Assembly: GCF_030814015.1 (NCBI RefSeq)
Contig: NZ_JAUSUL010000001.1
Span: 400,001-464,000 of the forward strand
DNA length: 64,000 nt
Reading direction: 5' to 3'
DNA from: Amorphus orientalis
GTDB taxonomy: Bacteria; Pseudomonadota; Alphaproteobacteria; Rhizobiales; Amorphaceae
Shown here: one piece after another, positions 8,037 to 17,277 of the stretch
Layout of the letters: each line of letters opens with the position of its first letter
How positions within the stretch are numbered: the first letter of the stretch is position 1
The notes under the pieces: generated by a model
Databases searched by the model: none
The model's input: the letters and a program-made list of their open reading frames with translations, nothing else
What the model was told of the DNA's origin: nothing
Program-made: the position numbers and the translations under genes

Positions 8037-9432
8037 AATTGGCGAACTGCCACGGGGCGTCCGGCGCTGGGGGGGCCGAGTAAAGGCCGCCGCGGCTGTC
8101 GAGCGGCGTCCAGTCGGTTCCGACGCCGAAGACGTCCCCGAGATAGGGGCGGGCATCGGCGAGGACCTCGTCGAAGGGAAGGTCCTCCGGTTCGCAGAAG
8201 CCCTCTGCCGGATTGCGCACGACCCACATCGCACCGGACACAACGCCGGCGGCCACCTGCAGCGCGGTCGGATTGGAATGGGGTACGATCCGCCGCGCCT
8301 GCTCGATATCGAGGCGCGAGCCGTGCCACCAGCCGCCGAGGCCGTGGCCCAGAAGCAGCGTGCCCAGCTCGTCGGCGCCCTCCACGATCTCCGAGGTCAG
8401 GATGCGCTGGCGCTCCGGCATCTGCCAGCCGCTCATCAGCACCTCGTGCAGGCTCGTGAGCGCGTCGTCGCAGGGCAGATAGACGAAGCCGACGGTCGGG
8501 CGGTACGTCACGGTCCCGCTTTCGTCGGTCAGCGTCAGCAGGTCGGAGAGCGTGACCGTCTCGCTGTGGGGCAGCGCGAGACCCAGGATCTGACCGTGGC
8601 CCGGCACCCAGGAATACAGGTAATAGGTCGCCGCCGGCACTTCCAGATAGATGGTGTTGCGTGGCCCGCTCCGGTGCTCCCTGGCATCGGCCGGCATCCG
8701 GCGTTCGTGGGTCCCCCAGCCCAGCTCCACCGGCATCATCGCCTCCTCGATGAAGCCGTCGATGCTCCACGTGTTGACGAACTCCCAGGGTCGCTTCGCA
8801 TATTCCGCGATCTGGGTGTCGCGCTCGGAAATGTGGATCACCTTGGTTCCGGTGCGCGCGGCGAGCTCGGCCCAGCCGCGCCGGTCGGCCGGTACCGGCG
8901 TCTCGAGCCCCATCCGCTCGGCCACGTCCATCAGCCCGGCCTTGGCGAAATGGCTGACGAGCCCCGGGTTGGCGCCGTGGGTGAACAGGGCGGTCGGACT
9001 GCCCTCCGGCCACGCCGCACCGGCCTCTCGGGCGGCCTGATGAAACGCGTATTCCGTCCGCTCCGCCACCGGCACGGACGCATTCTCGACGAAGCCCTCC
9101 CAGGGCTCGATGGCGGTGTCGATGTAGAGCGCGCCGCGGGCCTGACACCAGGCGGCCAGGTCGAGCGAGGAGATCCCGACGGAGAGGTTGGCGACGAGAT
9201 CGCCGGGTCCGACCAGATCCGTCAGCGCGTCCAGCGTGTCGGGGGTCAGCGTCATCTGGTGGTAGGCGACTTCGCCGGTCTCCGGGCCGCCCCGGAAATC
9301 GGCCTCGGAGTCCCGATCGACGACGGTGACGGCAGAGGCAGGCAGCTTCAGCCTGTCGAGCAGCAACGGCAGCGCACACTGGCCGATCGTTCCGAAGCCG
9401 ACCACGACCACGCGTCCGCTGAAATGCGTCAA
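8026..9432 (-). CDS. hss: Homospermidine synthase
   Basis: A 468-residue NAD-dependent enzyme of the saccharopine-dehydrogenase-like family that condenses putrescine units to homospermidine, a polyamine common in alphaproteobacteria. The N-terminal Rossmann motif is VVVVGFGTIGQ (residues 8-18). The DTAIEPWEGF segment near 105, FTHGANPGLVSHF near 150 and the GTHERRMP segment near 240 are typical of bacterial HSS. Length agrees with the family (about 477 in Blastochloris). It is a single-gene unit reading away from tamB, with an inverted repeat about 90 bases upstream of its start. Confidence 0.88.
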   Translation of the reverse strand: MTHFSGRVVVVGFGTIGQCALPLLLDRLKLPASAVTVVDRDSEADFRGGPETGEVAYHQMTLTPDTLDALTDLVGPGDLVANLSVGISSLDLAAWCQARGALYIDTAIEPWEGFVENASVPVAERTEYAFHQAAREAGAAWPEGSPTALFTHGANPGLVSHFAKAGLMDVAERMGLETPVPADRRGWAELAARTGTKVIHISERDTQIAEYAKRPWEFVNTWSIDGFIEEAMMPVELGWGTHERRMPADAREHRSGPRNTIYLEVPAATYYLYSWVPGHGQILGLALPHSETVTLSDLLTLTDESGTVTYRPTVGFVYLPCDDALTSLHEVLMSGWQMPERQRILTSEIVEGADELGTLLLGHGLGGWWHGSRLDIEQARRIVPHSNPTALQVAAGVVSGAMWVVRNPAEGFCEPEDLPFDEVLADARPYLGDVFGVGTDWTPLDSRGGLYSAPPAPDAPWQFANFRI

Positions 9433-9519
9433 TTCCCGTCTCCCCCACGGTTGCCCTGAGCGGTCCCTGGCTGGGTCGACCGGAGTCGCCCACCCGGGAC
9501 CTTCGCGCTCTCTATGTGC

Positions 9520-9535
9520 AATATGTGCGCATATT
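9520..9535. repeat. Inverted repeat upstream of homospermidine synthase
   Basis: AATATG and CATATT arms around TGCG. It sits about 90 bases before the hss start, in a short AT-rich patch. It could be an operator, but no regulator gene is adjacent and no consensus is recognised. Confidence 0.4.
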
Positions 9536-9639
9536 CAGCGAATGGAAAGGGACCGATCCGCCGGCGAGGTGCGCCTGTGGACGGCCGATGCAGGGCCTCC
9601 GGCGTCTCCGGCCGCGCGCAACCGCCGGACCCGGCTGAC

Positions 9640-12600
9640 TCAGTAGTCCCGTTCGAAGAACAGGCCGAGGCTGGAATCGCCATCGGAGCCGATGCTGCCC
9701 TTGGCCTTGAGGCTCGGGGTGATGTCCAGATTCACGGTGCCGCGGGTGGTGCCGGCGGCTCCGGCTTCGACACCCAGATAGATGTTCTCGTTGATGTACC
9801 GGCCGGCCTGCACCGCCGCGTTGCCCTCGGAATCGGTGACGATGTCGAGCTCATCGAGACCGGTGGCCTGCCGGAGGTTGTTCAAAAGCGAGGTGTTGCC
9901 GCCGCCTGCGAGCTCTGCGGCCGCCGCCGCGAGCTGGGCGATCTGGGTCGCCGACAGTTCGCTCAGGCTGCGCTTGAAGATGAGCTGAGCCAGAACCTCG
10001 TCCTCCGGCAGTTCCGGCTGGGAGGAAAAGCTGATCTCCGGATTAGAGACGCGGCCGCGCACCGAGACGGTCACGGTGATCCCGTTGCCCTGGGTGGTGG
10101 CGGAGAAATCGATGAACGGGTCCAGATCGCCGATCAGGGTCACGGTGCCTTCGTCGAAATTGATCCGCTGGCCGACGATGGACAGGTGGCCGCGGATGAG
10201 CCGGAAGCCGCCAACGGGCTGGACGTTGGTCAGCGGCCCGGTCAGGCGAACCTCGCCGCCCAGTTCGGCATCGAGGCCGCGCCCGCGGACGAAGATCTGG
10301 TTGGGCGCGCTGATGCGGATGTCGAGCTGGACGACGCTCGGACGGCTGGTCGGCACCGGCGTCCCGCCGATCATCTTGGCACGCTTGAGCGTGGTGACCA
10401 CGGCGGCGGGTGGATCGATATGGGTCACGTCGATCGGCGGTGCGCCGCCGCCGATGGAATCCGGGATCATGATCTCGGCCCGCTCGATGCGGATCTCGCC
10501 GGAGACCAGGGGATCCCGGGTCAGCTGGCCCGTCATCGCAAGCGAACCGCTCACCGTCGCCACGACGAAATCCTCGTCGACGTAGCGGGCCTGGTCGAGG
10601 TTCACGCGGATATCGGCCGGGAAACCGGCGCGCGGGTCGATGGAAATGGTGCCGGATGCGCTGATGCCGCCTCCGCCAGCCACCGCGGCGCGGACGGTGC
10701 CGAGCGTGATCCGGTCGCCGTCGATGGAGCCGTTGATCACGATATCGGTCAGCCGGACGCTGGTTTCCGGGTCGACGACCTCGGCACCGGCGGTGGAGAA
10801 GCTGCCGTTGAACCGGGGATCGGTCAGCGGTCCGCTGATCCGGGTTTCGAACGAAAGCGTTCCGGCAACCTGGGTCCCGCGATCGGCGAGCTGCCGGTTC
10901 GCCAGCGACAGCGGAACGGCGCCGCGCACGGCGAGATCCAGCCCGCCGCCGGAGAGCGGCACGCGGCCGGACGCGCTGAGCGAGAGCCCCTGGGGACCGC
11001 CCACTTCTGTGCTCTGGAGCGACAGGATCTGGTTGGCGTAGCTTCCGCTCGCCCTGAGTTCGAGCGGGGCCGCCCCGAAGTCGTTGAGCGGCGCGGCCGA
11101 CAGGCCGGAGCCGGAAAGCGTGAAGTCGGCCGCCGGGTTGGCGAGGGGCCCCGTGACCCGCGCCTCGCCCGTGATGGCGCCGGCCAGGTCCTGGCCGGGC
11201 GCGGCGGCGTTGAGGACGCTCAGCGGGAACCGTTCCAGGGCGATGGTCAGGTCGAGATTGCCGTCTCCGAGCGGAACGGAGCCGCGTGCCGTTGTGCGGA
11301 AGCCGTCGGGACTGGTCACGGTGGCGTCGATCTGGAGCCGGTTGGCGCTGGACGTGCCGCGCGCCGAGACGTTGAGCGCCGACAGGCCGGCGTCGCGGAG
11401 CTGGGCGGCGGAGATCTCGCGGCCGTCGACGGAGAACGTCACGTCCGGGTTGTCGCGGGAGCCGCCGACGTTCGCCGTCCCCGTCAGGGTGCCGCCGAGA
11501 CCGAGCTCCGGCTGGATCGTGTTGGCGATGGACAGCGGGACCGACGCAAGGTCGACCGTCAGGTCGAGTGTGTCGGCGATGGTGCCGTTGGCGCTGACCC
11601 GGCCGCCACCGACATCGAGGGCGAGGCCGTCGATGGTGATGGTCTGGCCGGCGATCTGCAGCGAGGCGGTCCGTGTCAGCCGGGCCGCCAGATCGCCCTG
11701 GGCCAGGTCGGCCTTGGAGAGCTGCAGCCGGAAGCCGCCGTCGATGGGTGTCAGCCGGCCGGCCGCAGCGATCGTGGTGCCGATCGACAAAGCCGCGTCT
11801 GCGGTGAAGTCCGTGCTTTCGCCGTCCCGGTTGGCGCTCGCCTGAAGGGTGGTGACGGTGTAGCCGGCGGCGACGATGTCGCGCCCGTCGATCGTTCCCT
11901 CCACCGTCGGCACGCCGAGCAGGTCCTCGATCTCCGCCTGGATGTCGGCCGACGCGATCTGCGCCGCCTCGACCACGAGATCGCGAACCTGGGCCTCGAC
12001 CGAGGCGTCCTGCCGCTCGCCGGTATTGGACAGCTCGATGTGGGCGTCGACCGAGCCGCTCGCTTCCGCCAGGAAAAGCGCCGCCGCGAGCGATACGTCC
12101 GGGGCCTTCAGATCCAGCGTTCCCTGGAACAGGCCGGCTTCCGTCTGGGTCAGGTCGCCGGTGAGCGTGGTCCCGCCGGCGACGAATTCCAGGCCGGTCA
12201 GGCTGCGCCGGTCGCCCTGGGTGGCGATATCCGAGGCGAGGCTCACCCGATGGCCGTCCAGGAAGGCGCTCCCCGAAACGGTGCCGGTGAGATCGCCCTC
12301 GCGCAGGGTCCCGGTGAAGGCGAGCTCCCCGTCGCGCAGCGGGCGTCCGGACAGGGTTCCGGAAGGAACGTCGGCGTCGAACGAGAGGTCGATGACGCCC
12401 TCCTGTCCACGCGCGGTGCCCCGGGCGGTGAGCCGGCCGGAGGCCTCTGGCGTCAGAAGCTGCAGGTCGGCGAGGGCGAGGTCGAAGCGGAAGTCGGCCG
12501 TCTCGCTGGAGATCCCGCCATTGGCCTCCAGGGCCAGGTTCCGGCTTTCCACTCGCAGAGTATCCGTCCGGAGACCGTTTTCGTCGCGGGCGACGCGGCC

Positions 12601-14238
12601 GGTGATGCGGGTGCTGCCGGCAAGAAGCTGATCCGCCGGCTCCATGCCGATCTGCAGCCCGTCGGCAGTGCCGTCCAGGGTCAGGTCGAACATCCCGGAA
12701 ATCGGCTGGACCGAACCGTTTGCCCGCATGTTGAGGGCGCCGGCGAGGTCCCGGTCCGCGACGTCGGAGAAGGGCGCGAGGTCCGCCGCATCCACGGCGA
12801 TGGTGCCGCGGAAGGCTGCGTCCTGAATGGTGCCGCTGAGACTGGCGGAGAGCCCGTTGCCGGACAGGGCCGCCCGGGTCAGCGTGATCGGCCGGTTGGC
12901 CTGCCAGGATCCATCGACGTCGAGTCGGATCGCGCCGCCGAAGGCCTTCTCGATGCCCGGATCGTCGGAGCTGATGCCGGACACCTCGCCGTCGACGCCG
13001 AAGGTGACGCGTCGCGCCTCGGGATCGTCCAGGTTCTCCGCAAGTCCGCCGAGAACGAGGCGCACGGTCTGGACCGTCACGGCATCCGTTTCGATGCCGG
13101 TCAGTTCGACAACGCCGTTCCAATCCTGCCGGTCGGCTTCGCCGTAGGCGATGGAGATGCGGCCGTTCTGGAGCGTGGCGTCCGGAGCGCCCGGAAGACT
13201 GAGCCGCCCGTCGTCGGGGTCGTTCAGCTCGCCGTCGACGGTCAGCCGGCGGAGGAACCCGTCCGACGTGGTCGCGGCCGATGCGGTGAGTGTCAGGACG
13301 TCGGTGCGCACGTCGAGACTGTCGATGGCGAACCCGCCTTCGGTGCGGGACACGCCCGATAGGGTCACAAGCCCGTCGCCCGCGAAGGCCTCGCGGTGTT
13401 CCGGGGCGATCAGTTCTCCGATCGAGCCTTCCAGCCGCGCCTCGAAGCCAAGTCCCTCGGTCCGCTCGCGCAGGCGGACGGCACCGCTCACCAGCCGGTC
13501 GCCGTCGGCGTCCAGGCTCATGGTGATGTCGAGGTTGTCGAGCGGTCCTTCGCCCTGGACCTTCAGGTCGATGGGCGGTTCGCCCTCGAGCTTCAGGAGG
13601 TTGGCGACGACGCCGTCGGCGGGCTCCGACAGGTCCAGATCGAGGGCGAGGCGGCGGGTCTCGTTGGAAAAACTTGCCTGAAGGGTCAGTTCGCCGCCCG
13701 GTCCGTCCTGGCGCTTGATGTCGAGATCCGTTTCCAGTTCGCCCGATTGCAGGCGCAGGCTGCCGGTCACCGACAGTTCCGAGGCCAGTCCGAAGACGGG
13801 CTCGCCGAACGTCACCTGCGGCACGTCCAGCTCGTTCAGAATCACGGCGACCGGAAGCTCCGGCACCTGGAACGGCGTCGCTTCGGGCGAGGGCAGGCTC
13901 TCGTCGGCCAGCGGCCGCCGCGTCATCTCGATGCGGTCGGCGGCGAGACGGTCGATCTGCAGCCTGCGGCGGAACAGGGCGGTCCGGTTCCACTGGATGG
14001 AGGCGTTGACGATGCGCAGCCAGACGCCCTCGTCGTCGGCCACGGAGATCTCCGCGATCGTCGCGTTCGACGACAGCGCGCCCTGGATGCCCGACAGGCG
14101 GATCTGCCGGTTCGGCGCCGAGAGCTGCTCGGAAATGAACCGGGTCAGGAACGAGCGGTCGTCTTCCTCGCTGCTGTCCTGCGCGAACGCCGGAAGCGCG
14201 GTCAGAAAGACGAGGAGGGCGAGGATCAGCCGGGTCAA
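9640..14238 (-). CDS. tamB: Translocation and assembly module subunit TamB
   Basis: A 1532-residue AsmA-like protein anchored in the inner membrane by an N-terminal hydrophobic segment (residues 1-20) and spanning the periplasm. TamB works with TamA in outer-membrane protein insertion and probably in phospholipid transport between membranes. Most of the protein is repetitive beta strand with recurring DGxA/LDLSGxLxxP-like units, as expected for the lipid groove. The C-terminal DUF490 domain ends with GLFFERDY. Its start overlaps the tamA stop by 4 bases, so the two are translationally coupled in a tamA-tamB operon. A large reading frame exists on the opposite strand but is a coding shadow. 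Confidence 0.93.
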   Translation of the reverse strand: MTRLILALLVFLTALPAFAQDSSEEDDRSFLTRFISEQLSAPNRQIRLSGIQGALSSNATIAEISVADDEGVWLRIVNASIQWNRTALFRRRLQIDRLAADRIEMTRRPLADESLPSPEATPFQVPELPVAVILNELDVPQVTFGEPVFGLASELSVTGSLRLQSGELETDLDIKRQDGPGGELTLQASFSNETRRLALDLDLSEPADGVVANLLKLEGEPPIDLKVQGEGPLDNLDITMSLDADGDRLVSGAVRLRERTEGLGFEARLEGSIGELIAPEHREAFAGDGLVTLSGVSRTEGGFAIDSLDVRTDVLTLTASAATTSDGFLRRLTVDGELNDPDDGRLSLPGAPDATLQNGRISIAYGEADRQDWNGVVELTGIETDAVTVQTVRLVLGGLAENLDDPEARRVTFGVDGEVSGISSDDPGIEKAFGGAIRLDVDGSWQANRPITLTRAALSGNGLSASLSGTIQDAAFRGTIAVDAADLAPFSDVADRDLAGALNMRANGSVQPISGMFDLTLDGTADGLQIGMEPADQLLAGSTRITGRVARDENGLRTDTLRVESRNLALEANGGISSETADFRFDLALADLQLLTPEASGRLTARGTARGQEGVIDLSFDADVPSGTLSGRPLRDGELAFTGTLREGDLTGTVSGSAFLDGHRVSLASDIATQGDRRSLTGLEFVAGGTTLTGDLTQTEAGLFQGTLDLKAPDVSLAAALFLAEASGSVDAHIELSNTGERQDASVEAQVRDLVVEAAQIASADIQAEIEDLLGVPTVEGTIDGRDIVAAGYTVTTLQASANRDGESTDFTADAALSIGTTIAAAGRLTPIDGGFRLQLSKADLAQGDLAARLTRTASLQIAGQTITIDGLALDVGGGRVSANGTIADTLDLTVDLASVPLSIANTIQPELGLGGTLTGTANVGGSRDNPDVTFSVDGREISAAQLRDAGLSALNVSARGTSSANRLQIDATVTSPDGFRTTARGSVPLGDGNLDLTIALERFPLSVLNAAAPGQDLAGAITGEARVTGPLANPAADFTLSGSGLSAAPLNDFGAAPLELRASGSYANQILSLQSTEVGGPQGLSLSASGRVPLSGGGLDLAVRGAVPLSLANRQLADRGTQVAGTLSFETRISGPLTDPRFNGSFSTAGAEVVDPETSVRLTDIVINGSIDGDRITLGTVRAAVAGGGGISASGTISIDPRAGFPADIRVNLDQARYVDEDFVVATVSGSLAMTGQLTRDPLVSGEIRIERAEIMIPDSIGGGAPPIDVTHIDPPAAVVTTLKRAKMIGGTPVPTSRPSVVQLDIRISAPNQIFVRGRGLDAELGGEVRLTGPLTNVQPVGGFRLIRGHLSIVGQRINFDEGTVTLIGDLDPFIDFSATTQGNGITVTVSVRGRVSNPEISFSSQPELPEDEVLAQLIFKRSLSELSATQIAQLAAAAAELAGGGNTSLLNNLRQATGLDELDIVTDSEGNAAVQAGRYINENIYLGVEAGAAGTTRGTVNLDITPSLKAKGSIGSDGDSSLGLFFERDY

Positions 14239-16154
14239 AACGCTTGTCCTATGCCGACATAGAAGGCGAAGTCCGGATCGCCGTCACGCTTTTCCAGGGG
14301 CACCGCCACGTCGAACCGGATCGGGCCGACGCTGGTAAAATAGCGCAGGCCGACACCGGCGCCGAACTTCACGTTCTGGTCGAAGTCGGGGGTGGAATTG
14401 GCTCCGACCGCGCCGGCATCCAGGAAAGCGACGGCGCCGATGGTCTCGGTGATGCGGCCGCGCAGCTCCACGTTGCCCTCGACCAGCGACTTGCCGCCGA
14501 CGACATTGTTGCCGACCTCGACGCCGATCGACCGGTACGGATAGCCGCGCACGGATCCGCCGCCGCCGGTGAAGAAGACCTGGTCGGGCGGAAGCTGGGC
14601 GATCGAGGGGCCGAACAGCGTGCCGATCTTGGCGCGGCCGGCGAGGATCAGCCGGTTGTCGCCTCCGACCCCGTAATAGGTGCGGGCCTCGGCGGTGAAG
14701 CGCGCGGCGGCATTGGCGTAGTTGAACTCGTAGAAGGGCAGTGCGGTCACGTCGACATAATGGCCGCGGCTCGGATTGCCGATGTTGTTGCGGGTGTCGT
14801 AGGTGAACGCGCCCAGGAAGCCGCCGGTGGTAAAGTCCCGGGTCCCGTAGACGTCGTCCTCGAACTGGGCGTGCTGCCCGGTCAGATAGGCCCGGGCCTG
14901 GAGGGCTTCGGAGAACTGGTGGGTGAAGCCCGCCTGCCCGCTCACGCCGGTCTTGGTGTAGGTGTCCAGCACTTCGCGCTCGGCATAGGCCGACGCGCTG
15001 AAATTGGAATCCGGGGTGCCGACGCCGGGCTTGGTGAAGGTGGCGCCGGCCCGGTAGGTGAAGTCTTCCGGATTGGTCTTGTTGTCGAAATTGGACACGC
15101 GGCCTTCGATGCGCAGCTGCTCGGCGCGGCCGAACAGGTTGCGGTGCAGCCAGTAAGCCTCCAGCCCGAGCCCGTCGATGGTCGAGAAGCTGCCGCCGAC
15201 GCCGATCCGGTGCAGCTTGCGCTCGCTGACCAGGATGTGCATCGGCAGGCTGCCGTCCGGCCCGATCGTCTCGTCCTCCACGATCCTCAGCGAGGAGAAC
15301 ACGTCGAGACGGGCGAGCCGCGTGCTCGCCCGCTTCACGGCGTCCGGATCGAACTCTTCGCCGGGCTTGAGGCCGGCCATGTAGGCGACGAAGCGCGGGT
15401 CCATGCGCTCGGTCCCGGTGACGTCGGTCGGGCCGAAATGGGCCTTGCGTCCGGGCTGCATCTCCAGCGTCGCGTCAACGGTCTCGTTGGGATGGTTGGC
15501 GGTGACGCTGCGGGGACCGGCCTTGGCCTTGGCATAGCCCTGCTGCCGCCAGGCTTCCACGGCGCGGCTTTCCGCCTGAAGGATCACCGTGGAGCGGGCC
15601 GGCTGACCGGGCTCGAAACCACCACTTTCCGGGGTCGGCACCGTGTCCTTGCGGTCCGTCGGGTAGGGCGCCCGATTGCGGATCAGTGTCTGGTCGAACA
15701 GGAAGAGCGGGCCCGGATCGACGGCAATCTTGACCTCGGCCGTTTCCGAAAGCGGCGCGTCCGGCGGAATGTCGGCCGCCTGACGGCCGTCGATGGTGAT
15801 GGAGACCGTGCCGCCATAGCGGGCGCTGGCATAGAGCGCGTAAACCAGGTTGCGGTAGTCGCCGCGCGCCCGCGCGATCAGCCCGGCTGCGCCGGACGCG
15901 GGGCGGTCGCGTTCCTTCCACAGGCTCGATGCGGCCTTCAGTCGGCCCTCGTCGCCCGTGTCGCCGGAGACTTCGAATTCGACCGTGTAGGGCTGGGGCT
16001 CCCCGATCACCGTGTCGGTCTCGTCGGCGTCGTCCCGTCCGAAGAACTTGAACCCGAACAGCTCGAAGGCAGCAGCCGGGGTCGGCGCGGTGGCCGTGAC
16101 CACGCCGAAGACCCAAAGGGCCGCGAGTGAGCGTGCCCGGAAGGAGCACCTCAC
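14235..16154 (-). CDS. tamA: Outer-membrane assembly barrel protein TamA (BamA/Omp85 family)
   Basis: A 639-residue Omp85-family protein. It has an N-terminal signal peptide ending near AAFELFGF, periplasmic POTRA repeats in roughly residues 50-330, and a 16-strand barrel in the C-terminal half. The barrel carries the conserved GGGGSVRGYPYRS loop motif near residue 540 (the Omp85 VRGY/F signature). It ends in phenylalanine (YVGIGQAF), the usual signal for the BAM machine. Direct coupling with tamB identifies it as TamA rather than BamA. The upstream 660 bases contain no gene and probably hold its promoter. Confidence 0.92.
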   Translation of the reverse strand: MRCSFRARSLAALWVFGVVTATAPTPAAAFELFGFKFFGRDDADETDTVIGEPQPYTVEFEVSGDTGDEGRLKAASSLWKERDRPASGAAGLIARARGDYRNLVYALYASARYGGTVSITIDGRQAADIPPDAPLSETAEVKIAVDPGPLFLFDQTLIRNRAPYPTDRKDTVPTPESGGFEPGQPARSTVILQAESRAVEAWRQQGYAKAKAGPRSVTANHPNETVDATLEMQPGRKAHFGPTDVTGTERMDPRFVAYMAGLKPGEEFDPDAVKRASTRLARLDVFSSLRIVEDETIGPDGSLPMHILVSERKLHRIGVGGSFSTIDGLGLEAYWLHRNLFGRAEQLRIEGRVSNFDNKTNPEDFTYRAGATFTKPGVGTPDSNFSASAYAEREVLDTYTKTGVSGQAGFTHQFSEALQARAYLTGQHAQFEDDVYGTRDFTTGGFLGAFTYDTRNNIGNPSRGHYVDVTALPFYEFNYANAAARFTAEARTYYGVGGDNRLILAGRAKIGTLFGPSIAQLPPDQVFFTGGGGSVRGYPYRSIGVEVGNNVVGGKSLVEGNVELRGRITETIGAVAFLDAGAVGANSTPDFDQNVKFGAGVGLRYFTSVGPIRFDVAVPLEKRDGDPDFAFYVGIGQAF

Positions 16155-16815
16155 GTCTCTGTCTCGTTCGTTCGGCCGACCATCCAGACGCCTGCTAACG
16201 CACCACCTTCGCCCCCGTTCGGAGGTGTTGTTTCATGGGGAGGCGGCGGGTTCAAGCGACCAGGCCGGCCAAGGTTAGTAGATCGTGACGATTCCGATTA
16301 TAGGGCGGCAAACCTGTCACGACGCTGCCTGCGCGCGTCTTTCGGCGAGCGAACCCCGCAAAAGCGCCCGCTTGGGTCGGCCGGCAGGGGGTGCGCGTCA
16401 TGCCCGCGACGCGACCGAACCTTATGGTTAATCATTTATTTTCCTGATTTGTTCCTTTGGTCGTATTTGGAGTCGGTATGTATTTCTGGCCCAAATTCAA
16501 AGTATATGCGAAATATATACACTTGTTTTAGGTGAATGTGCGGCGGAGAAATCTTCTAGGACAGGGTGCGCGCGGGCGCCTGGGGCGTGGCGGTCGCTGA
16601 ATTGACTTTCATTATCTGCGCTGACAGGTTTGTGAGAGGTATGGCTCGGGGGCGGCAGGCGTGACTGATCCGTGAGAACGGGTCGCTGTTTCCGGATCTC
16701 GAGTTCCAACGTCAGACGCTCTCCGACCGCGATGCGGCGCCGCCACCCACGGAGGCTGCCGGCCGGGCGGCGGGCACACCCGGATGATGCGGCGAAACCA
16801 GACACGGAACGGTCC
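16155..16815. other. 660-base gene-free interval between divergent tamA and the stress-protein gene
   Basis: I see no credible gene here. The first 265 bases are GC-rich. The stretch at about 16420-16540 is unusually AT-rich for this genome (for example TTAATCATTTATTTTCC and AAATATATAC). It holds a GAGTC site near 16471. A TTGACT hexamer at 16602 could be a -35 element for the stress-protein gene, but a matching -10 is weak. The interval must contain both divergent promoters and might encode a small RNA. Confidence 0.5.
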
Positions 16816-17229
16816 ATGTTCAAGAAAATAATGTTGCCGATCGATCTCGAGCACGTCGAACAGCTCGAGAAGGCCGTGCAGGTCGGGATCGACCTGGCGC
16901 GGCTTTACGAAAGCACGGTGTGCCTCGTGGGCGTCACCACAGAGGCCCCCTCCGCGGTTGCCCACAACCCGGACGAATTCGCCCAGAAGCTCCAGCGGTT
17001 CGCGTCCGAGCTCTCGGAGCACCAGGGGCTGCCGATCGAGTCGGTGGCCTATGCCGCCCACGATCCCTCGGTGGACCTGGACAAGACGCTGATGGGCGCG
17101 GCCGCCGAAGTCGGGGCCGATCTGGTCGTCATGGCCTCCCATGTGCCCGGCTTCCCGGAGCACTTCTTCGCATCCCATGGCGGCCACATGGCGTCCCACG
17201 CGCCGATGTCGGTAATGGTCGTGCGTTAA
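16816..17229 (+). CDS. Universal stress protein (UspA family)
   Basis: A 137-residue single-domain Usp protein starting MFKKIMLPIDLEH. The C-terminal nucleotide-loop region GADLVVMASHVPGF, followed by MASHAPMSVMVVR, matches the UspA fold, although the classic GxxGx9GS ATP motif is not clearly intact. The start at 16816 follows a GGA-containing site. A betaine-type transporter follows 48 bases downstream on the same strand. Usp domains are often fused to, or paired with, osmolyte transporters such as TeaD with TeaABC, so a regulatory role on the transporter is a reasonable inference. Confidence 0.85.
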   Translation: MFKKIMLPIDLEHVEQLEKAVQVGIDLARLYESTVCLVGVTTEAPSAVAHNPDEFAQKLQRFASELSEHQGLPIESVAYAAHDPSVDLDKTLMGAAAEVGADLVVMASHVPGFPEHFFASHGGHMASHAPMSVMVVR

Positions 17230-17277
17230 AGCCGCCCGCGATCCGGAGAGGCAAGATAAGAAGGAAAGGACACCGTC

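Noticed and set aside
9514-13362. A 1282-residue open frame on the plus strand
   Set aside because: It lies antisense to tamB, has no recognisable domain and shows the Arg/Gly/Asp-rich composition of a GC-rich coding shadow.
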